A DNA stretch of 64,000 bases from positions 1,612,001 through 1,676,000 of the forward strand of contig JADJWS010000001.1 of assembly GCA_016716235.1 (NCBI GenBank). The letters are read 5' to 3'. The position numbers and the translations under genes were made by a program. How positions within the stretch are numbered: position 1 is the stretch's first letter; each line of letters opens with the position of its first letter. This document shows positions 17,246 to 25,369 of this stretch, piece after piece. A model generated the notes under the pieces. That model did not search any database, was not told the origin of the DNA, and saw only the letters and a list, made by a program, of their open reading frames with translations. Origin of the DNA: Candidatus Defluviilinea gracilis (GTDB lineage: Bacteria > Chloroflexota > Anaerolineae > Anaerolineales > Villigracilaceae).

Positions 17246-17782
17246 ATGAAAAAGTCAAACAGTTCTGCCAGATTAATTATCGTTTGTGGTCTGCCTGGCT
17301 CAGGAAAGACAACTTTGGCAAAGTGCCTTGAGGATGACCTGCACGCTGTTCGCCTATCGCCAGACGAGTGGATGGATGCGCTCTCCATTGATCTTTATGA
17401 CGAAGAAACTCGAGCAAGGATTGAATCGCTCCAATGGAAGTTAGGTCAACGACTGCTTGAACTTGGTCTTGTGGTCATTATTGAATGGGGAACATGGGGA
17501 AAATCTGAGCGTGATGCATTGCGTGAAGGCGCTCGTAATCTTGGCGCTGCTGTCGAACTGCACTACCTGTATGCGCCTCCTGAAATTCTTTTCGAGCGCA
17601 TTCAGCGCCGAAACATGGAGAATCCACCAATAAAACGTGAAGATGTTTTGCGGTGGGCAGAGATGATTCAGGTTCCAACGGAAGAAGAAATGAGCTTGTT
17701 TGACCCTGCGAGTGAATGCAAGCAAAATTTGGAAACATTTTTTCATGAAGACGCAGTAAAACAAACGCGCAGTGGACGATGA
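17246..17782 (+). CDS. P-loop kinase-like ATPase
   Basis: 178 residues from the ATG at 17246. Walker A is IIVCGLPGSGKTTLA near the start, a DEWMDALSIDLYDEE lid/substrate region follows, and a later IIEWGTWGKSERD segment resembles the Walker-B-like part of small-molecule kinases or zeta-toxin-like AAA proteins. The C-terminus is LFERIQRRN..PPIKREDVLRWAEMIQVP. The most likely role is phosphorylation of a small molecule or a toxin/resistance-type kinase; the substrate is unknown. Base composition is more AT-rich than its neighbours, which hints at acquisition. Confidence 0.75.
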   Translation: MKKSNSSARLIIVCGLPGSGKTTLAKCLEDDLHAVRLSPDEWMDALSIDLYDEETRARIESLQWKLGQRLLELGLVVIIEWGTWGKSERDALREGARNLGAAVELHYLYAPPEILFERIQRRNMENPPIKREDVLRWAEMIQVPTEEEMSLFDPASECKQNLETFFHEDAVKQTRSGR

Positions 17783-17847
17783 GGATTCTACTTTAATTAG
17801 ACTGCCTAAGAAAGCGTTAGGCAGAAGAATCGCTTACGAACTAACAA

Positions 17848-18363
17848 ATGATCTTACCCAAAAAACGAGACCCTCGATTCATCACCACCCGTCGCGGCGG
17901 GACGCTCACAGACTCGGATCATCACCTGCTTGCGGTTTGGGCGGCGGATTGCGCAGGGCATGTATTGCATCTGTTCGAGGAGATTCAACCCAATGATGAT
18001 CGTCCGCGCCGCGCCATCGAAGCGACTCGCGCGTGGGCGCGCGGGGAATTCAAAATGATGGAAACACGCGCACTGGGCGGTCATGCAATGGGTGCAGGGA
18101 GGGATTTGCGTGGAGCCGCGCGTTTCGCCGCATTTTCTGCGGGGCAGGCGGCAGTGACGGCGCACGTCGCGGCACACGAACTTGGCGCGGCGGCATATGC
18201 GATCAAAGCCGCGATGGCGGCGGCAGTTGAGGGTCAGGAAAAAGAAGCGGGGCGTCTCGAATGCGAGTGGCAGCGCGCGCAACTTCCAAATGACATCCGC
18301 GCTCTTGTGCTTGACGACCAGAAGTTGCGAAATGAGATCTGTTGGTTCGTATTCGATCAATGA
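17848..18363 (+). CDS. Imm-5-like putative immunity protein
   Basis: 171 residues, Ala/His-rich and predicted all-helical. LAVWAADCAGHVLHLFEEIQPNDDRPRRAIEATRAWARGEF and the repeated AAxxAxxAAxxAA helices match my memory of proteins named 'putative immunity protein' (Imm-5-like domain) in polymorphic-toxin contexts. No toxin gene is adjacent. The SDR gene follows after 10 nt, so they are co-transcribed. The role of the orphan is uncertain. Confidence 0.65.
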   Translation: MILPKKRDPRFITTRRGGTLTDSDHHLLAVWAADCAGHVLHLFEEIQPNDDRPRRAIEATRAWARGEFKMMETRALGGHAMGAGRDLRGAARFAAFSAGQAAVTAHVAAHELGAAAYAIKAAMAAAVEGQEKEAGRLECEWQRAQLPNDIRALVLDDQKLRNEICWFVFDQ

Positions 18364-18373
18364 GGAGCGCAAA

Positions 18374-19195
18374 GTGACAAAGCAAATTGTTTTGACTGGC
18401 GGGTCGTCTGGGATTGGATTGGAATTGCTGAAGATTCTGTTGGAAAAAGAACATCGGGTTGCTGTTGTTGTGAGAAACCAAGAGCAATCAGATGAACTTC
18501 AAAATAATTTTCATTCAACCAACCTGGAGATTTTTATCGCCGATCTCAGCGTCCAATCGGAGGTCGTCAATGTTGCCACGATGATTCGGGAAAAACTTGG
18601 CAAGGTGGATATTCTGTTCAATAACGCGGGAGTGTTGCTGGAAAAAATCGTCAAGTCGAAACAGGGCAACGAAATGCACTTTGAGGTGAACACGCTTTCC
18701 CCATATCTATTAACTCAGAGTTTGAAACCAGCCCTGACCCAATCCGCCGATCCGCTCGTGGTGAATACCGCAACGGATGGGTTACATCAGATCCCAAAGA
18801 TCAAAGTCGGCGAACTCCTCCACCCCAAAGACAACCAACCCCCAATGGGCATGTACCTGTACTCGAAGCTTGCTCTCGCGCTGTTAATGAAGCGCAATTC
18901 GGAAAAATTCCGCAGGGATGGAATCAGAGTGATAAACGTTTCACCCAGCGGAAACAAAACAAAGATGTCCATGGGCAAAGGAATGCCGATTTGGATGAAA
19001 CCTCTTGTGACATTATTTTACAAACATCCTCAGCACGGAGCCAAACTGCTTTACCGCGCGGCGTTTGGAGAAGAACATCTTGGGAAAACCCAAATTTACT
19101 TGCAGAACAATACCGTGAAAGAAATTCGAACTTCGATCAACGATGAGCAGGCGTCAGATTTGCTGAGCGGATTGAAAGTGGGCGCTATTCATTGA
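18374..19195 (+). CDS. short-chain dehydrogenase/reductase
   Basis: About 273 residues from the GTG at 18374, with GAGGAG 6-7 nt upstream. Longer upstream frames run through the preceding gene and are not conserved. The NAD(P)-binding motif TGGSSGIG is at residues 8-15, FNNAGV at about residue 85, and YLYSKLAL supplies the catalytic YxxxK. The order fits classical SDRs. It is a cytosolic oxidoreductase of unknown substrate, closest in feel to retinol-dehydrogenase-like SDRs (VNTLSPYLLTQ, PLVVNTATDGLH). Confidence 0.88.
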   Translation: MTKQIVLTGGSSGIGLELLKILLEKEHRVAVVVRNQEQSDELQNNFHSTNLEIFIADLSVQSEVVNVATMIREKLGKVDILFNNAGVLLEKIVKSKQGNEMHFEVNTLSPYLLTQSLKPALTQSADPLVVNTATDGLHQIPKIKVGELLHPKDNQPPMGMYLYSKLALALLMKRNSEKFRRDGIRVINVSPSGNKTKMSMGKGMPIWMKPLVTLFYKHPQHGAKLLYRAAFGEEHLGKTQIYLQNNTVKEIRTSINDEQASDLLSGLKVGAIH

Positions 19196-19337
19196 AACAA
19201 TAGTCGGCGCTTCACGAAAGTTCAGGCGTCAGTTGCGCTGCGTCAAGAACTATTTTCGTGATCTATGGATAATAGACCTTTTGCGAAGTAAAACTTACTT
19301 CTGCAAGGGGACTACTAACCTTTCAGGGCAATTTTCA
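19196..19337. other. intergenic region with a repeat shared with 31833-31928
   Basis: The words 'gcgcttcacgaa', 'caggcgtcagtt' and 'gcgtcaagaac' occur in the same order as in 31839-31925. No gene is visible. Confidence 0.5.
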
Positions 19338-20150
19338 TCACCCCCTAAACCTCGCATACGACCCCAGCACGCGCAGTGTCAGCGCGTATTCGTTCAGGTG
19401 GTCGAGCGCGCGGTTCGAGGCTTCCTCGTTCGCCGAACCGATGAAATCAATATAAAACAGATATTCCCACGGCTTGCCCTGCAACGGGCGCGACTCGATC
19501 TTGGTCAGGTCAATGTCGCGCAAGGCAAACACCGACATCGCCTTGAACAGCGAGCCGGGCTGGTTCTTCAACGTAAACACGATGGACGTCTTCGCTTCGC
19601 CCGCCGGGACAACTGCTTCTTTTTGGATGGCGAGGAACCTCGTGTAGTTCTCCGCGTTATCTTCAATTCCCTCTTCCAGAATCTGCATGCCGTAAATTTC
19701 TGCCGCGCGGCGCGAAGCGACCGCCGCCGTGTCGCGCGCGCCCGACTCTTTCAGCATCTTCACGCTCCCCGCGGTGTCGTACACAGGCTCCGCTTGGATG
19801 CCGCGCTTTCGCAAATACTCGGCGCACTGCCCCAGCGCCTGCGGATGGCTGATGGCTTTTTTGATTTCATCCATCTTCACGTTAGGCAACGCGATCAAAC
19901 AATGCCGCACGCGCAATGGATACTCGCCTACGATGCGCAGGTCGTTTCGCAACAACAGGTCGTAATTCTGATGGATGCTCCCCGCCAGCGAATTTTCGAT
20001 GGGGATCAATGCCGCGTCGCTCCGCCCGCTGTTGACTGCCTCGAACACCGCGTCGAACGACTCGCAGGGGAGCGACTTGACCTCCCCGAAATAATCGAAC
20101 ACCGCCTGCTCGCTATACGCGCCATGCTCGCCTTGAAATGCAATCTTCAT
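19338..20150 (-). CDS. pheA: prephenate dehydratase
   Basis: 270 residues. It converts prephenate to phenylpyruvate in phenylalanine biosynthesis. The PDT catalytic domain (residues 1 to about 175) shows GEHGAYSEQAVFDYF, ALIPIENSLAGSIHQNYDLL, the VRHCL segment, and the catalytic NYTRFLAI. The C-terminal ACT domain has the regulatory GSLFKAMSVFALRDIDLTKIESRP (Phe-binding ESRP). No chorismate mutase domain is fused. GGAGG precedes the ATG by 5 nt. The aminotransferase 69 nt upstream may complete the aromatic pathway. Confidence 0.96.
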   Translation of the reverse strand: MKIAFQGEHGAYSEQAVFDYFGEVKSLPCESFDAVFEAVNSGRSDAALIPIENSLAGSIHQNYDLLLRNDLRIVGEYPLRVRHCLIALPNVKMDEIKKAISHPQALGQCAEYLRKRGIQAEPVYDTAGSVKMLKESGARDTAAVASRRAAEIYGMQILEEGIEDNAENYTRFLAIQKEAVVPAGEAKTSIVFTLKNQPGSLFKAMSVFALRDIDLTKIESRPLQGKPWEYLFYIDFIGSANEEASNRALDHLNEYALTLRVLGSYARFRG

Positions 20151-20218
20151 AAAACCTCCAGTCTCAGGTCAAAGGTTGAATGTCGAAAGTTGCGAAACCT
20201 GAAACCTTGAACTTGAAA
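20151..20218. repeat. word-like repeat ('cctgaaaccttgaacttgaaac')
   Basis: Degenerate 'caggtcaaaggttgaatgtcg' and 'gaaacctgaaaccttgaac' words between two genes. They resemble the text at 40404-40475 and the inserted block within 33205-36156. Confidence 0.6.
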
Positions 20219-21397
20219 CTATTGTTCTTCCGCCCACTCCACGATCCTCCTGAACCCCGTCTCCACTTCCTCATCCGACGCGGCGATGGACATGCGGATG
20301 AATCCCTCGCCCAGTTCGCCGAACGCGGAGCCGGGGACAAGCCCCACGCTTTTCTCTTCGAGAATCCGTTCGCACATTTCCACGTCGTTCATCTTCAACG
20401 CGCGCAGATCGAGGAAGCAGTAGAACGCGCCCTGCGGCGGCGTCACGCGGACTTTGTCGCTTTCCAGCTCAGCGGATAATTTCATCACCAACGCGCGCCT
20501 CCGCGTGTATGCCTCGCGCATCTTCGCCGTTTCTTGTTGCACGCCGGGATCCGTCAACGCGAACGCGGAAGCTTTTTGGATGAACGGCGCAACGCATGTG
20601 ATGCTGTTCTGTCCCGCCTTCACCGCGTTCGAAATCACGCGCTTGGGCGCGGCGAGAAAACCCACGCGCCAGCCGGTCATCGCGTAGGTTTTCGAGAGGC
20701 TTTGAATAATCAATGTCCGTTCTTTCGCGCCTTCAAAGGAGGCAAGCGAGGTCGGCTTTTCTTCAAAATATAAACTGTCATAGACTTCATCTGTAATGAC
20801 CCACAGGTCGCGCGCTTTCGCAAAGTCCTGCAATTTTTGCAGATACTCGCGCGAAGGGACGATGCCCGTCGGGTTGGAGGGATAGTTGACGACGATGGCG
20901 CGGGTCTTTGGCGAAACAGCCCGCGCCCACGAGTCGAACGAAGGGATGAATCCAGCCTCCACGGGGGCAGGGACGCGGGTCACTTCCGCTCTCAGCATCA
21001 TCGCTAAATTGACGTGAGTCGCCCATGTGGGGTCGGGGATCAAGACCTCGTCGCCGGGATTCAAAATGGATTGCATCGCCGAAAAATACGCGTGGATGCC
21101 GCCGTGCGTGACGATGATCTCGGAGGCGGGGTCGTACGAAACGCCTTCGTCGCGCATCAACTTGCTGGCGATGGCAGAGAGGAGCTCCGGTCTGCCGCGC
21201 GAGGGTCCGTAGTGTGTCAGTCCCTCTTGCAGGGCTTTGCACGCCACGTCGATCACCGCTTGCGATGTCGAAAAATCGGGGTCGCCTTGTTGCAAACCGA
21301 TGATTTTTTTTCCGCTGGCTTTGAGCGCGGAGATGCGGTCGCCCATCGCCACTGTGGGTGATTGGCGGAAATGCTCGAACTGTTCATTGAGATTCAT
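20219..21397 (-). CDS. class I/II pyridoxal-phosphate aminotransferase
   Basis: 392 residues from the ATG at 21397 (MNLNEQFEHFRQSPTVAMGDR). The longer frame upstream overlaps tpx and a terminator, and is rejected. Fold-type I signatures are LQQGDPDF, THGGIHAYFSAMQSIL, NYPSNPTG with the conserved Asn, TDEVYDSLYF, and the PLP lysine in SLSKTYAMTGWRVGF. It resembles AspC/aromatic aminotransferase-type enzymes. With pheA downstream on the same strand it may transaminate phenylpyruvate to phenylalanine, which is an inference from context. Confidence 0.92.
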   Translation of the reverse strand: MNLNEQFEHFRQSPTVAMGDRISALKASGKKIIGLQQGDPDFSTSQAVIDVACKALQEGLTHYGPSRGRPELLSAIASKLMRDEGVSYDPASEIIVTHGGIHAYFSAMQSILNPGDEVLIPDPTWATHVNLAMMLRAEVTRVPAPVEAGFIPSFDSWARAVSPKTRAIVVNYPSNPTGIVPSREYLQKLQDFAKARDLWVITDEVYDSLYFEEKPTSLASFEGAKERTLIIQSLSKTYAMTGWRVGFLAAPKRVISNAVKAGQNSITCVAPFIQKASAFALTDPGVQQETAKMREAYTRRRALVMKLSAELESDKVRVTPPQGAFYCFLDLRALKMNDVEMCERILEEKSVGLVPGSAFGELGEGFIRMSIAASDEEVETGFRRIVEWAEEQ

Positions 21398-21413
21398 GTT
21401 GTGACTCCGTTTG

Positions 21414-21440
21414 AAAAAAGCCCCCGCATAAGCGAGGGCT
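21414..21440 (-). terminator. rho-independent terminator of tpx
   Basis: On the minus strand the GC-rich stem AGCCCtCGC/GCGgGGGCT is followed by TTTTTT, directly after the tpx stop and before the aminotransferase start. Confidence 0.88.
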
Positions 21441-21447
21441 GAATAGA

Positions 21448-21972
21448 TTATCCTAACGCCTGCTTCGCGGCTTGAATCACTTCGTCGTAATTCGGTTCTT
21501 CTCCCAGAGTGGGCAGATAGTTCACGTAGGTGAGTTTTCCATCGCGCCCGACGATGAACACCGAACGGCGTAGATAACGCCGCTCTTTGATCAATACGCC
21601 GTATTTGACTCCGAACTCCGCATCCACCACATCCGAAACGACTTTCACTTTCTCCACGCCCGCCGCGCCGCACCAGCGTTTTTGAGCCATCGGGAAATCG
21701 GTGCTGATGGTGTAGATGATAATCTCCTCGCTGAGTTTCGCGGCTTCTTCATTGAATCGGCGCGTCTCGCGGTCGCAGACGTCGGTATCGAGCGAAGGGA
21801 CTGCCGAGAGGATAATCACCTTCCCCTTCGACTCCTCCAGCGGATTCACGCGTCCCCACCCCGGTACAACTGACGTGAAGGCGGGAGCCGTATCGCCCAC
21901 TTTGACCTCATCGCCCAACAACGTGGCGAAATTTTCGCCGATCTTGAACACATCCGAACGAACAGTAACCAT
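21448..21972 (-). CDS. tpx: thiol peroxidase (atypical 2-Cys peroxiredoxin)
   Basis: 174 residues. It reduces peroxides using a thioredoxin-type donor. The peroxidatic Cys lies in PSLDTDVCDRETRRF (Tpx signature) and the resolving Cys in KRWCGAAGV. Length and motif order are normal for Tpx. GGAG is a few bases upstream of the ATG. A TACAAT-like -10 lies near 22005 on this strand. It is an independent unit because a terminator follows. Confidence 0.94.
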   Translation of the reverse strand: MVTVRSDVFKIGENFATLLGDEVKVGDTAPAFTSVVPGWGRVNPLEESKGKVIILSAVPSLDTDVCDRETRRFNEEAAKLSEEIIIYTISTDFPMAQKRWCGAAGVEKVKVVSDVVDAEFGVKYGVLIKERRYLRRSVFIVGRDGKLTYVNYLPTLGEEPNYDEVIQAAKQALG

Positions 21973-22373
21973 TTGATTCTCTCCAATTGATTGATGAGCG
22001 TTATTGTACTAGATAAATCACGCAAGTGAAACGAAGTCTTGACGGGGAGTGTCTAATCGAGAAAGTAAATTCGGCTCAACCGTTATTAACGGGAAAGCCC
22101 AAAAACCTTAGCCACGGATTTCACAAATTCACACGGATTGTTTAAAAAATTCGTGAACATCCGTGTAAATTCGTGGCAAAGAATCTTCCTGCGAGTCGTA
22201 ATCCCCTCAGAAAGGGGAGAGCCGTAAATTCTTTACCATGCGTGAAAAATATTTACCGCAAAGCACGCTAATGCGAAATCTTGAAAATACGACAAATAAG
22301 TCATATTTTTATATTAAATATCATAAATATTGTGGTATGATTGGCTTTGAAATCAAAGCGGAGGTACCGATTC
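21973..22373. other. divergent intergenic region with an inverted repeat
   Basis: This 400-bp region has no gene. It contains a hairpin 'gccacggatttcacaaattcacacggattg..ccgtgtaaattcgtggc' (about 22110-22177) and an AT-rich stretch (22270-22345) with a TATGAT at about 22335. That stretch is a plausible promoter for the 22374 operon. Confidence 0.55.
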
Positions 22374-23225
22374 ATGAACGCGAAACACACTGTCAGCAAA
22401 GAGGAACAAATCAAGAAGGCGGAAGATTTTCGCAACCTTCATCACGGTTCGATCCTGATTTTGCCCAACGCCTGGGACGCCGCCTCTGCCAAGATGTTTG
22501 AGCGGGCGGGCTTTGACTCGATCGCCACTACCAGCGCGGGAATCGCTTCTTCTTATGGTTATCCTGATGGCGAGATGATGAGCCGCGCTGAAATGCTGGA
22601 AGTGGTTCAGCGAATCGCAAAGTCGGTTGAACTGCCTGTTACAGCGGATATGGAAGCGGGGTTCGGCGAGACGCCCGCCGAAGTCGCCGAGACCGCGCGT
22701 CTCACGCTTGAAGCGGGCGCCGTTGGGTTGAATCTGGAAGATGGGACGATCAACAAACCTTATCCATTGGAAGACATCGCGCTTCAAGCGGAAAAAATAA
22801 TAGCCATGCGCGAAGCCGCGCGGACGTTCGGAGTCCCGTTGGTCATCAACGCGCGCACGGACGTATACGAAAAATCCGATAAGCGCGACAAGGCCGCATT
22901 GGCGCAAGCCATCCAGCGCGGCAATGCGTATCGCGAGGCAGGCGCGGACTGCGTCTTCGTGATCAGCGTGGACGACAAGCAGACCATCGCCGAACTTGTC
23001 CGCGAGATCAACGCGCCGATCAACGTTCTGGCTAGGCACGGAAGCCCGACCATCGCAGAGTTGAAAGAACTTGGCGTGGCGCGAGTCAGTTTCGGGTCCA
23101 TTCCGATGCGGGCGACGATGTCGTTGGTGGGAAAAATCGCGGACGAGTTGAAACAACACGGCACGTACAGTTTCGCGCGCGACATCCCGACCTACGTTGA
23201 GGTGAATCGTTATTTCAACAAATAA
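22374..23225 (+). CDS. isocitrate lyase/PEP mutase family protein
   Basis: 283 residues. The ATG at 22374 has a GGAGG upstream. Family markers are LILPNAWDAASAKMFERAGF, TTSAGIASSYGYPDGE, TADMEAGFGE (metal-binding region), GLNLEDGT, INARTDVY, and ISVDDKQTIAEL. It belongs to the small PEP mutase/isocitrate lyase-like group (about 280 residues), with C-C or P-C lyase activity on an oxaloacetate-like acid; the substrate is not determinable. It appears to head an operon with folE 18 nt downstream. Confidence 0.88.
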   Translation: MNAKHTVSKEEQIKKAEDFRNLHHGSILILPNAWDAASAKMFERAGFDSIATTSAGIASSYGYPDGEMMSRAEMLEVVQRIAKSVELPVTADMEAGFGETPAEVAETARLTLEAGAVGLNLEDGTINKPYPLEDIALQAEKIIAMREAARTFGVPLVINARTDVYEKSDKRDKAALAQAIQRGNAYREAGADCVFVISVDDKQTIAELVREINAPINVLARHGSPTIAELKELGVARVSFGSIPMRATMSLVGKIADELKQHGTYSFARDIPTYVEVNRYFNK

Positions 23226-23243
23226 ACAGGAAAGGATTTATCA

Positions 23244-23903
23244 ATGAACATCCACGACGACCCTGAAGATCTCGAATACCAAACCGCCATGAAACTTCAG
23301 TCGCGCCAGATATCGGACGAACAGTTTCACAAGTTCGAAGGCTATGCCGCGGAAATATTTACCGCCTTTGGGCTGGACTTGAACACGCCCGCCACGAAAG
23401 ATACGCCGCGCCGCTTTATCAAAGCGCTGTTCGACTCTACAGAGGGGTATGACGGCGACCCGAAATTATTGCGCGTTTTCGATACCGAATGCCGCGGCGA
23501 ACCCGATTGCCGCTTGAGTCAAGTGATCGAGGGCCCGATCCCATTCTTTGCGTTGTGCGAACATCACGCGCTTCCGTTTTATGGGATGGCGTATGTCGGA
23601 TACATCGCGCATGAGAACATCGTCGGTATTTCCAAATTGACGCGCCTCGTGCGCCTCTTTGCCAAACGCTTCTCCGTGCAGGAACGGATCGGTCAGCAAA
23701 TCGCCGACACGCTCGAGACGATGCTCCATCCGCATGGAGTGGCAGTCTATCTCGAAGCGCATCACCTGTGCATGGAAATGCGCGGCGTGCGCGAGGTCTC
23801 GCCGATCACACGCACCACGGTCTGGCGCGGACATTTCGCGGAAGACGCGGCGCTTCGCTCGGAATTTTTTACCGCATGCGGTTTACAAAGGAATGAGAGA
23901 TGA
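23244..23903 (+). CDS. folE: GTP cyclohydrolase I
   Basis: 219 residues. It catalyses the first step of tetrahydrofolate/pterin synthesis from GTP. The zinc site is visible as LCEHHALPFYG (Cys and His) with a further Cys in EAHHLCMEMRGV. KDTPRRF, IVGISKLTRLV and FSVQERIGQQIA are family blocks. The stop codon overlaps the next gene's start in an ATGA arrangement (23900-23903), so the downstream DsbA-like gene is translationally coupled. The C-terminus carries an unremarkable extension (GLQRNER). Confidence 0.95.
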   Translation: MNIHDDPEDLEYQTAMKLQSRQISDEQFHKFEGYAAEIFTAFGLDLNTPATKDTPRRFIKALFDSTEGYDGDPKLLRVFDTECRGEPDCRLSQVIEGPIPFFALCEHHALPFYGMAYVGYIAHENIVGISKLTRLVRLFAKRFSVQERIGQQIADTLETMLHPHGVAVYLEAHHLCMEMRGVREVSPITRTTVWRGHFAEDAALRSEFFTACGLQRNER

Positions 23904-24589
23904 CAATGCGACAAGGTGAAATACCCGAAATTTTGGAGTGGGCTGAATATTATTGACCGTGGTGTTATGTTGCGGCCGTGCGCCTGCAAAAAATTGCGCC
24001 TGAATATGAAGGGCGCGTCCGTTTGGTGGAGCGGGCTTTTCCATTGGAAGTGTACGGCGGCGGCCCGCCCGACCGCAAAGAACTCGAATTGGAAATCTGG
24101 CTTGCGGCATTACAAGAACCAGCGGCGACGTTCAAACCGTTCAGCGATGATTTCCCCACGACCACGCTTCCCGCTTTCGACGCGGCTTGGTGCGCGTTTC
24201 AACAAGGCGAATCCGTCGGACGCGATTTTGACTTGCGAATCCGCCGCGCGTTTTTTGCCGAAGGGCGCAACATCGGCAAGCCCGAAGTGATGCTCGACCT
24301 CGCCCGCGAAGCGAATTTAGACATGGATCATTTCACTCGTCTCTTCAACAGCGCTGAACCGCGCGCCGCCGTGCTTGCAGAAGGCAAACTCGGCAAAGAA
24401 AAATTTGGCGTGCGCGGCACACCCACCGTCATGTTGAACGACGGGACGAAACTCGTCCATAAGATGTCGTACCCAAAGATCCAAAATTATAAAATTGTTT
24501 CGATTGGAAAATTGCCGTGTTGCGGCGAAGGCTGTTATCAAGCCACGCGCCAAATGTTTGAAAGAGCGCTCGCGCAGGAAGTAAAATAA
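23900..24589 (+). CDS. DsbA/FrnE-like oxidoreductase, candidate selenoprotein (U-P-W-C)
   Basis: The frame begins at an ATG overlapping the folE stop and reads MTMRQGEIPEILEWAEYY, then TGA (23954-23956), then PWCYVAAVRLQKIAPEYEGR and on to 24589 (229 codons plus stop). DsbA/FrnE-family proteins have CPWC at this point followed by Y(V/I).AVRLE; here the first Cys is the only position that is TGA. That fits selenocysteine (Sec19) rather than random decay. The rest is intact: the helical insertion, KFGVRGTPTVML with the cis-Pro, and a C-terminal PCCGEGC. A hairpin that could be a bacterial SECIS follows (23961-24000). Alternatives are a nonsense mutation with internal restart, or a sequencing error. 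Function: thiol-disulfide/selenothiol redox chemistry, probably cytosolic because no signal peptide is seen. Confidence 0.75.
23961..24000 (+). promoter_or_regulatory. candidate bacterial SECIS hairpin
   Basis: The upper stem TTGC-GGC / GCC-(T)-GCAA (23970-23989) has one bulged T and a five-base loop CGTGC, with G as the second loop base. The loop begins about 20 nt after the TGA. A lower stem GGTG/CGCC can extend it to about 40 nt. Loop distance and the loop G fit the loose bacterial SECIS consensus. The bulge is on the 3' side, which is not textbook. Confidence 0.45.
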
Positions 24590-24815
24590 ATAAAAAGATC
24601 TGACTGCTCAGCCGCCAGCCACACCTTCCATTAGGTCTCTATAAGGCGCTCTTGTTCTTTGCCGAAGCAGGCTCCTAATGATATGGGATTGCTTCGGCGG
24701 AAAGAGCAAATGCCCGCCTCGCAACGACATGGCGAAGTAGTTACAAAAAAAACCTTGTGTCCTTCGTGACACTTCGTGGTTAAGAAAAAAATCAAAACTC
24801 AAAGGATGAAACAAA
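24590..24815. other. intergenic repeats
   Basis: There is no gene. It holds an imperfect inverted repeat around 'tgccgaagcaggctcc..gggattgcttcggcgg' (24660-24705) and a single 'ccttgtgtccttcgtgacacttcgtgg' arm (24751-24780). Confidence 0.5.
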
Positions 24816-25289
24816 ATGGAACCGCGTCTCAATTATTCAAAAGTCTCGCCTGAAGGTGTGGAAGGGCTGAGCAAACTCGAAGGCTACGTCCGCAAATCGG
24901 GCTTGGAACACAGTCTGCTCGAACTGGTCAAACTGCGCGCCTCACAACTCAACGGTTGCGCCTATTGCATTGACATGCACACCAAAGATGCGCGCACCAA
25001 CGGCGAAAGCGAACAGCGTTTGTACGGAGTCAGCGCGTGGCACGAAGCGCCGTTTTACACCGACCGCGAACGCGCCGCCCTCGCCTGGACCGAAGCCGTC
25101 ACGCTCGTCAGCCAAGACCATGTGCCAGATGAAATCTATGCCGAAGCGCGCAAACATTTCAGCGAAAAAGAACTTGTGGATTTGACTCTCGGCATCATCG
25201 CTATCAATTCATGGAATCGACTGGCGGTCAGTTTCCGCTCGCTGGCGGGATCGTATCAGCCCGATCATCCAGCCGTGAAGAAGGGCTAG
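24816..25289 (+). CDS. AhpD-like carboxymuconolactone decarboxylase family protein
   Basis: 157 residues. LVKLRASQLNGCAYCIDMHTKDAR contains the AhpD CxxC redox pair with the following His. EAPFYTDRERAALAWTEAVTLV and LTLGIIAINSWNRLAVSFR complete the alkylhydroperoxidase fold. These proteins reduce peroxides through the CxxC, usually with a partner; here the redox DsbA-like gene is upstream. AAAGGA is 9 nt before the ATG. A hairpin follows at 25296-25350. Confidence 0.9.
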   Translation: MEPRLNYSKVSPEGVEGLSKLEGYVRKSGLEHSLLELVKLRASQLNGCAYCIDMHTKDARTNGESEQRLYGVSAWHEAPFYTDRERAALAWTEAVTLVSQDHVPDEIYAEARKHFSEKELVDLTLGIIAINSWNRLAVSFRSLAGSYQPDHPAVKKG

Positions 25290-25295
25290 AGAAAA

Positions 25296-25350
25296 CGTCC
25301 CGAAGGTTGACTGGATTCAACGATGTGTTTTCAAGGAAACCTTCGGGACG
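25296..25350. terminator. hairpin after the AhpD-like gene
   Basis: Perfect 13-bp arms 'cgtcccgaaggtt' and 'aaccttcgggacg', followed by 'atatttt'. Loop of about 29 nt. It resembles the hairpin at 27258-27315. Confidence 0.7.
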
Positions 25351-25369
25351 ATATTTTGAGAGGCTTGAC

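Noticed and set aside
20219..21673. N-terminally extended 484-residue form of the aminotransferase
   Set aside because: The extra 92 residues overlap tpx and cross a terminator; homology begins at MNLNEQF (21397).
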